Part shown: piece after piece, positions 58,446 to 64,000 of the stretch | How the letters are laid out: each line of letters begins with the position of its first letter | Position numbering within the stretch: position 1 is the stretch's first letter | From: Actinernus sp. WN-2022 | Lineage: Eukaryota > Cnidaria > Anthozoa > Actiniaria > Actinernidae | Assembly: GCA_030867875.1 (NCBI GenBank) | Contig: JAOWCC010001368.1 | Location: forward strand, 2,728,965-2,792,964 | DNA length: 64,000 nt | Direction of reading: 5' to 3' | Made by a program: the position numbers and the translations under genes | The notes under the pieces: generated by a model | Database searches by the model: none | Told to the model about the DNA's origin: nothing | Seen by the model: only the letters and a program-made list of their open reading frames with translations

Positions 58446-59160
58446 GTGATTAGAGAGACTCGTTTAGTTTTACATTTTGGTTTGCTTTCCCTTTGTACAA
58501 CAATAAGTGGTTTAGAATGAAGTACTTTTTAAAGCACAGAAAGCAACTTTGTTTATACGGCTTTTTAGTTCTGGTTAAGAAAAACAAAGTGTTGAATAAT
58601 ACCACATACACTTATACCACATTCACAACAACTTAGCCCACATCGCAAGCACATGGGAGGGGAGGGGGAGGGGAGGGGTTCAAATCACAGAAAGCAACTT
58701 TGTTTATACGGCTTTTTAGTTCTGGTTATGAAAAACAAAGTGTTGAATTATACCACTTATACCACATTCACAACAACTTAGCCCACATTGCATTTTATAA
58801 TTAGATGCACATACTACCAAGTGCCGAGAAACGAATTATATGCTTCACTGGTAAACACATTGAAAATATCCTTAAAGAAAACTTATGATGACCAAATTTT
58901 AACCCTTATACTTAAGCCATTTACCAAATTTGCAAGAAGAGCAGATCCCGCATTATAAGTAACTTGCCTCCTGTTTCCACAATAAATTAATGTAATATAC
59001 ATTTCCCTATAACAATATTTAGTATTCATCTTCTTAGTCATTATTTATTTATTGGATACAACACTGATGCCATTTTCTCTGAGAGATCATTAAGTTATGG
59101 TGTCCTTCACCGATCAGTGCTGGGTCCTCTTCTTTTCCCCCTCTTTTCAGCAATTGGAGG
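58446..59160. repeat. Stretch after EGF-35 with a 110-bp direct duplication
   Basis: cacagaaagcaactttgttt to caacttagcccacat occurs at about 58537-58645 and 58686-58788. No further EGF exon, stop exon or poly(A) signal could be assigned in this stretch. Confidence 0.7.
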
Positions 59161-59915
59161 ATCAACAACAACAACAACAACAATATATTTATTTATACTC
59201 ATAAAGGTTTACAATATTGTGAGAAAAAAAAAAGGCGAATTAAAATAAGTTTTAAGTATGAGCTAACCTAGAATAACCTGCAGGTTAATCGAGCTAGGTA
59301 GCACGTATAATGTATTTAAATGTAGTTAATTGGTTGGGCTGTGGACCAAAAAAGAAAAGACACGAAAAGGAACATTGAAGTAGTTACTCATTTACTATAA
59401 GGACAAAAACGGATTACAGAGAATTATAGACAATGAAGCCGGAAACAAACAAGTGTTTGCAAGACAATGACCGGGCAATTAAGTAGAGTGATAGGAAAAC
59501 AGCTTGTAAATACAGTAGAGATATATAATAGTCTAGTAAGGCTGAGAGAGAGATTCTTTAAGTAGTCGTTTGAAACTATTTCGAGTATGATTTTTTAGGT
59601 TTTCGTCAATAGAATTCCACACAATGGTACCTTGAAAGCGAATATTGAACTTGCCATAATTTGTTCTTGCTTGAGGAAGATAAAATGATTTTTTGAAGCT
59701 AGCCTGGTATTATATTGATGAACAGTATATGCAGTTATCAAACTCATTAATAATTCATGAAGCAAAAACAAAGGAAATCACCGACCGATAAGCGATCTTT
59801 AAATGTGATACAGATTTCGTCCTGATTTACATAAACTTTGGCTTCGATTTTCTCGGCCAAAATAAGTCGTATCGCCAAAATAACTGAAAACATGACTCTA
59901 TACATCTAGACGTTT

Positions 59916-60029
59916 GATAAGTAAGATAAAGAATTCGTGTCCGATCTTTATCCGATTTACAAACTCTCGCTTTCAGCTCGAGTTTGTAAATCGGATAAAG
60001 ATCGGCCTCTCATTCTTTATCTATTACTT
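59916..60029. mobile_element. Foldback element nested in the LINE
   Basis: taagataaagaattcgtgtc and cgatctttatccgatttaca on the left mirror tgtaaatcggataaagatcg and ctcattctttatctatta on the right. Confidence 0.75.
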
Positions 60030-60078
60030 AAAACATATGTTAGAAAAGGGTAAATCAAAGTATAATAGAGTTGTGTTA

Positions 60079-60620
60079 GGGGCCGTCGACATATTCGAAA
60101 TGCCCCGCTTAACGCACAACGGACGTTAAGGTCAGACCCCCTCCCCCCTCCCCCTTAACGTCCACCCATTGTTTTATGCTTTTTTTTAGGTCAGAAAAAA
60201 CAGTAATGAAATACACGGGAGTTCACTTATAAACAAAGTATAAAACAAGCTTAAAGCTTTAATAGCTGCAACTGTACAGTCAGTCAGTACCTCGAATTCT
60301 CGTACGAGCTCATTTCGGATCTTGACTAAAATACTCATTCGGACACGACTATAAAACTGAGTTTCACTTACCTGGAGGTTTGAGGTATTTCATGATCACC
60401 TTCTAATCAAAAGACCTTGTTGAAATTTCCGGGAAATTCAACAGAAATTGCGCTCTAATGTAGATCTAGCTGACTAGAAACGTTTGATTAAAAAGTGTAC
60501 TTCTATTGATGAAAAAGTGTTTGTTCTAAATGCCCCACACTAACGTCCATGCCCTTACCCCCTCCCCCCTAAACGTCCGTTGTGCGTTAAGCGGGGCATT
60601 TCGAATATGTCGACGGCCCC
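60079..60620. mobile_element. MITE with ~52-bp ends and TTA duplication, nested in the LINE
   Basis: 542 bp. ggggccgtcgacatattcga mirrors tcgaatatgtcgacggcccc; gcccgctt-type and acgcacaacggacgtta blocks extend the match. TTA flanks both sides (60076-60078, 60621-60623), as in PIF/Harbinger-type elements. No coding capacity. Confidence 0.88.
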
Positions 60621-61020
60621 TTAGGATTTTTGTACTAAAAAAATAACGAATTTTAGAGATTATACCTATGTATCTTTTAATTTTTTTTGAAACATGTAAA
60701 ATGTGAGATTTCCAATTTAACTGTGAATCTATAAAAATTCCTAGGTATTTAATGCATTTTTCTTGTCGTATCTGTTTATTTTTTATGTGCAGAGTAATCT
60801 GGTGTTGTAATATTTTTTGTGGGGGTTGAAAAATGACAAAGTTAGTTTTATCTATATTTAGGGAAAGCTTATTGGCAGAGAGCCAGTTGTGGATTTTTTC
60901 TAAATTTTCATCAACAGCTAATTCTAGTTCATTCAGGTTTTTGTTAGAATAGAACAAATTAGTATCATCTGCAAATATGTGAAAATCTAATAAGTTGGGA
61001 TTATCTCTCATGGCGTCAAC

Positions 61021-61158
61021 TGTATGATGTACGCAGACGACACACAGTTATACGTGTCTATTGACGCCCAACGTGATCGTGCCAATGTTTTGTCTCTGCT
61101 TGAACTGTGCACGAAGGACATTGTTACTTGGTGTACAAAGAATGGCCTCGTGTGCAAT
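61021..61158 (+). pseudogene. LINE RT fragment, plus strand
   Basis: 46 open codons with [19 protein letters not shown] and LELCTKDIVTWCTKNGLVCN. Same clade as the 24.7-25.9 kb element; only the piece around the active site is left, head to head with the minus-strand LINE. Confidence 0.78.
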
Positions 61159-61182
61159 TATTTATTGATTTTCGCTAGAACC

Positions 61183-61497
61183 AGGAGCCCATAACCAGCA
61201 GCGTTCATATTTCTTATATAGCTGTCACAGCGATTTTACAAGTTGGGCGGCTATTTTTAGATCATTTTCCCCCGCCAAGTAGTGGATTGCACCAGTAGTG
61301 AAACAAAATATGCCTCATTAGCTACTTTTGTTATACCAACAACATGGCTGCTACGCTTTAAATTTGTGATTTTATTCCCTTAGGAATGATTGCAACTCAA
61401 CAATAGCGGGAAACCGTTCTCAAAATAACCTAACTTACGAAAACGCTGTGACATTGGCCAAGTATGTGGGATGGACGCTCCTAGTTATGGGCTCCTG
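61183..61497. mobile_element. caggagccc-family MITE, full copy
   Basis: accaggagcccataaccagc at the left mirrors gctcctagttatgggctcct at the right; inner tgtcacagcg-ttttacaagt mirrors acttacgaaaacgctgtgac. Confidence 0.8.
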
Positions 61498-61761
61498 CTA
61501 GAACTTAACGCTCCTTATAAGTGGCTTATAAGGGGAAGGGAGGGGGACAGGTACTTCCCCCCTCCCCCTCTGCCCAGGCCAAGAAGAGAGATTGACAGAA
61601 GTCATCAATGACAATGTCCCAGAATTCATCATTTCCCCCCCCACCATATTCAGGACCCCCATATGCGTATATTCATAAATACCAGCGGCAAGATGGGTTA
61701 TTAAGTAATGGTCCGCGTAAGAACTGTAGCGAAAACAATAGGCTTGCGCCAGTTGACATAT

Positions 61762-64000
61762 TCCCACATACGATTTTGCTTGAATATGCCTTAAATGTTT
61801 TACGAGATGTCCACATTTGAAACTACACCCAGAAAATAAAGTATTTGTTATGCTCTTGGCCCTTTTTGATGTGAAAACTCAAAGCAACTTCCATCCAGCC
61901 AATCGGAAAGGGACAAAACAAAAGGTCTTTGAAGAAGAACTTTCCCCAAATACAATATTCTTCGAAATTAAATCATAGTTCATTTGATCAAATATAGATC
62001 AAAACTTCAAAATATCTCGGATTTTAATGTATTATTTCAATGCGTTTCAATTGAATTTATGAGTATCAACCAATCAAATTACGAGAAAGAAGAATAGTAA
62101 ATTAACACTTTTTTCATTCCTTGCCGTAGAGTACTACAGTTCTAATGCGGACCATTACTTAATGTATTATTTCAATGCGTTTCAATTGAATTTATGAGTA
62201 TCAACCAATCACATTACGAGAAAGAAGAATAGTAAATTAACACCTTTTTTCATTCCTTGCCGTAGAGTACTACAGTTCTAATGCGGACCATTACTTAATG
62301 TATTATTTCAATGCGTTTCAATTGAATTTATGAGTATCGACCAATCAAATTACGAGAAAGAAGAATAGTAAATTAACACCTTTTTTCATTCCTTGCCGTA
62401 GAGTACTACAGTTCTAATGCGGATCATTAATTAATGTATTATTTCAATGCGTTTCAATTGAATTTATGAGTATCGACCAATCAAATTACGAGAAAGAAGA
62501 ATAGTAAATTAACACCTTTTTTCATTCCTTGCCGTAGAGCACTACAGTTCTAATGCGGACCATTACTTAATGTATTATTTCAATGCGTTTCAATTGAATT
62601 TATGAGTATCAACCAATCAAATTACGAGAAAGAAGAATAGTAAATTAACACCTTTTTTCATTCCTTGCAGTAGAGTACTACAGTTCTAATGCGGATCATT
62701 AATTAATGTATTATTTCAATGCGTTTCAATTGAATTTATGAGTATCAACCAATCAAATTACGAGAAAGAAGAATAGTAAATTAACACCTTTTTTCATTCC
62801 TTGCAGTAGAGTAATACAGTTCTAATGCGGACCATTACTTAATGTATTATTTCAATGCGTTTCAATTGAATTTATGAGTATCAACCAATCACATTACGAG
62901 AAAGAAGAATAGTAAATTAACACCTTTTTTCATTCCTTGCAGTAGAGTACTACAGTTCTAATGCGGACCATTACTTAATGTATTATTTCAATGCGTTTCA
63001 ATTGAATTTATGAGTATCAACCAATCACATTACGAGAAAGAAGAATAGTAAATTAACACCTTTTTTCATTCCTTGCAGTAGAGTACTACAGTTCTAATGC
63101 GGACCATTACTTAATGTATTATTTCAATGCGTTTCAATTGAATTTATGAGTATCGACCAATCACATTACGAGAAAGAAGAATAGTAAATTAACACTTTTT
63201 TCATTCCTTGCCGTAGAGTACTACAGTTCTAATGCGGACCATTACTTAATGTATTATTTCAATGCGTTTCAATTGAATTTATGAGTATCAACCAATCACA
63301 TTACGAGAAAGAAGAATAGTAAATTAACACCTTTTTTCATTCCTTGCCGTAGAGTACTACAGTTCTAATGCGGACCATTACTTAATGTATTATTTCAATG
63401 CGTTTCAATTGAATTTATGAGTATCGACCAATCAAATTACGAGAAAGAAGAATAGTAAATTAACACCTTTTTTCATTCCTTGCAGTAGAGCACTACAGTT
63501 CTAATGCGGACCATTACTTAATGTATTATTTCAATGCGTTTCAATTGAATTTATGAGTATCAACCAATCAAATTACGAGAAAGAAGAATAGTAAATTAAC
63601 ACCTTTTTTCATTCCTTGCAGTAGAGCACTACAGTTCTAATGCGGACCATTACTTAATGTATTATTTCAATGCGTTTCAATTGAATTTATGAGTATCAAC
63701 CAATCAAATTACGAGAAAGAAGAATAGTAAATTAACACCTTTTTTCATTCCTTGCAGTAGAGTACTACAGTTCTAATGCGGATCATTAATTAATGTATTA
63801 TTTCAATGCGTTTCAATTGAATTTATGAGTATCAACCAATCACATTACGAGAAAGAAGAATAGTAAATTAACACCTTTTTTAATTCCTTGCAGTAGAGTA
63901 CTACAGTTCTAATGCGGATCATTAATTAATGTATTATTTCAATGCGTTTCAATTGAATTTATGAGTATCGACCAATCAAATTACGAGAAAGAAGAATAGT
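61762..64000. repeat. Dispersed element whose right end is a ~136-bp array, about 14 copies
   Basis: 61762-62160 matches 11985-12405. From 62027 the segment aatgtattatttcaatgcgt...gcggaccattactt repeats about every 136 bp and runs off the window end. Copies differ mainly at caaatt/cacatt, cgtag/agtag and atcaacc/atcgacc. Confidence 0.92.

Larger units (their letters stand above)
59163..61011 (-). pseudogene. LINE reverse transcriptase broken by MITE insertions
   Basis: Right to left: FHIFADDTNLFYSNKNL (RT active-site ADD box), WLSANKLSLNIDKTNF, CIKYLGIFIDSQLNWKSHI and IGIISKIRYFFSTK; then a MITE at 60079-60620; then a short continuation; then a foldback at 59916-60029; then NYGKFNIRFQGTIVWNSID and SFKRLLKES near 59692-59555; then a 3' UTR to (caa)n at 59163-59182. 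5'-truncated, dead. Confidence 0.8.

Noticed and set aside
869..58445. Notch, fibrillin or crumbs identity
   Set aside because: No LNR, ankyrin, TB/8-Cys, laminin G or membrane segment is present in the window, and the central domain fits none of them; EGF similarity alone does not decide.

Overview
The window looks like nuclear DNA of an invertebrate animal, most probably an anthozoan cnidarian (stony coral or sea anemone). The grounds are: one gene built from many short phase 1-1 exons with canonical GT-AG introns; an intronless rhodopsin-class receptor inside an intron; and a very high load of short inverted-repeat transposons, tRNA-derived SINEs and broken non-LTR retrotransposons of kinds I recall from anthozoan genomes. 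The taxon is an inference; no rRNA, tRNA or mitochondrial marker is present to test it.

Main gene, + strand, 869-58445, open at both ends: 37 exons that all start and end in phase 1. Fourteen exons (869-15017) each encode one calcium-binding EGF-like module. Two exons (15107-15355 and 27390-27887) encode a 249-codon domain that is not EGF. Twenty-one more EGF exons follow (28771-58445). Spliced, this is about 1581 codons with no signal peptide, membrane segment or final stop in view, so both ends must lie outside the window or be unrecognised. The product would be a secreted or surface-anchored matrix or adhesion protein. In this report the EGF exons are numbered EGF-1 to EGF-35 and the other two D1 and D2.

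The 12 kb intron between D1 and D2 holds an intronless 296-codon class A G-protein-coupled receptor on the same strand (21267-22157), plus LINE fragments, inverted-repeat elements and a 99-bp minisatellite.

The rest is introns and 3' flank filled with mobile and repeated DNA: LINE remnants near 16.3, 17.9, 20.2-20.6, 24.7-25.9, 26.4-27.2, 46.4, 53.2-53.8 and 59.2-61.2 kb; tRNA-derived SINEs at 30.1, 30.9-33.6, 33.9, 47.3 and 52.2 kb; many MITE-like elements; a 6.1 kb element with arms of about 1 kb (34324-40436); and large tandem arrays at 1.0-1.66, 4.5-5.4, 6.4-6.96, 16.5-17.16, 31.5-33.6, 41.8-43.8, 44.0-45.3 and 62.0-64.0 kb.

The most unusual pattern is that several arrays start exactly at EGF exon-intron borders: the donor of EGF-1, the 3' half plus donor of EGF-5, the acceptor of EGF-4 (two copies) and the acceptor of EGF-23 (22 decoy copies). 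They multiply splice sites that mostly lead into stop codons. Other arrays are tandem growth of one inner piece of a dispersed element whose single-copy relative also lies in the window.
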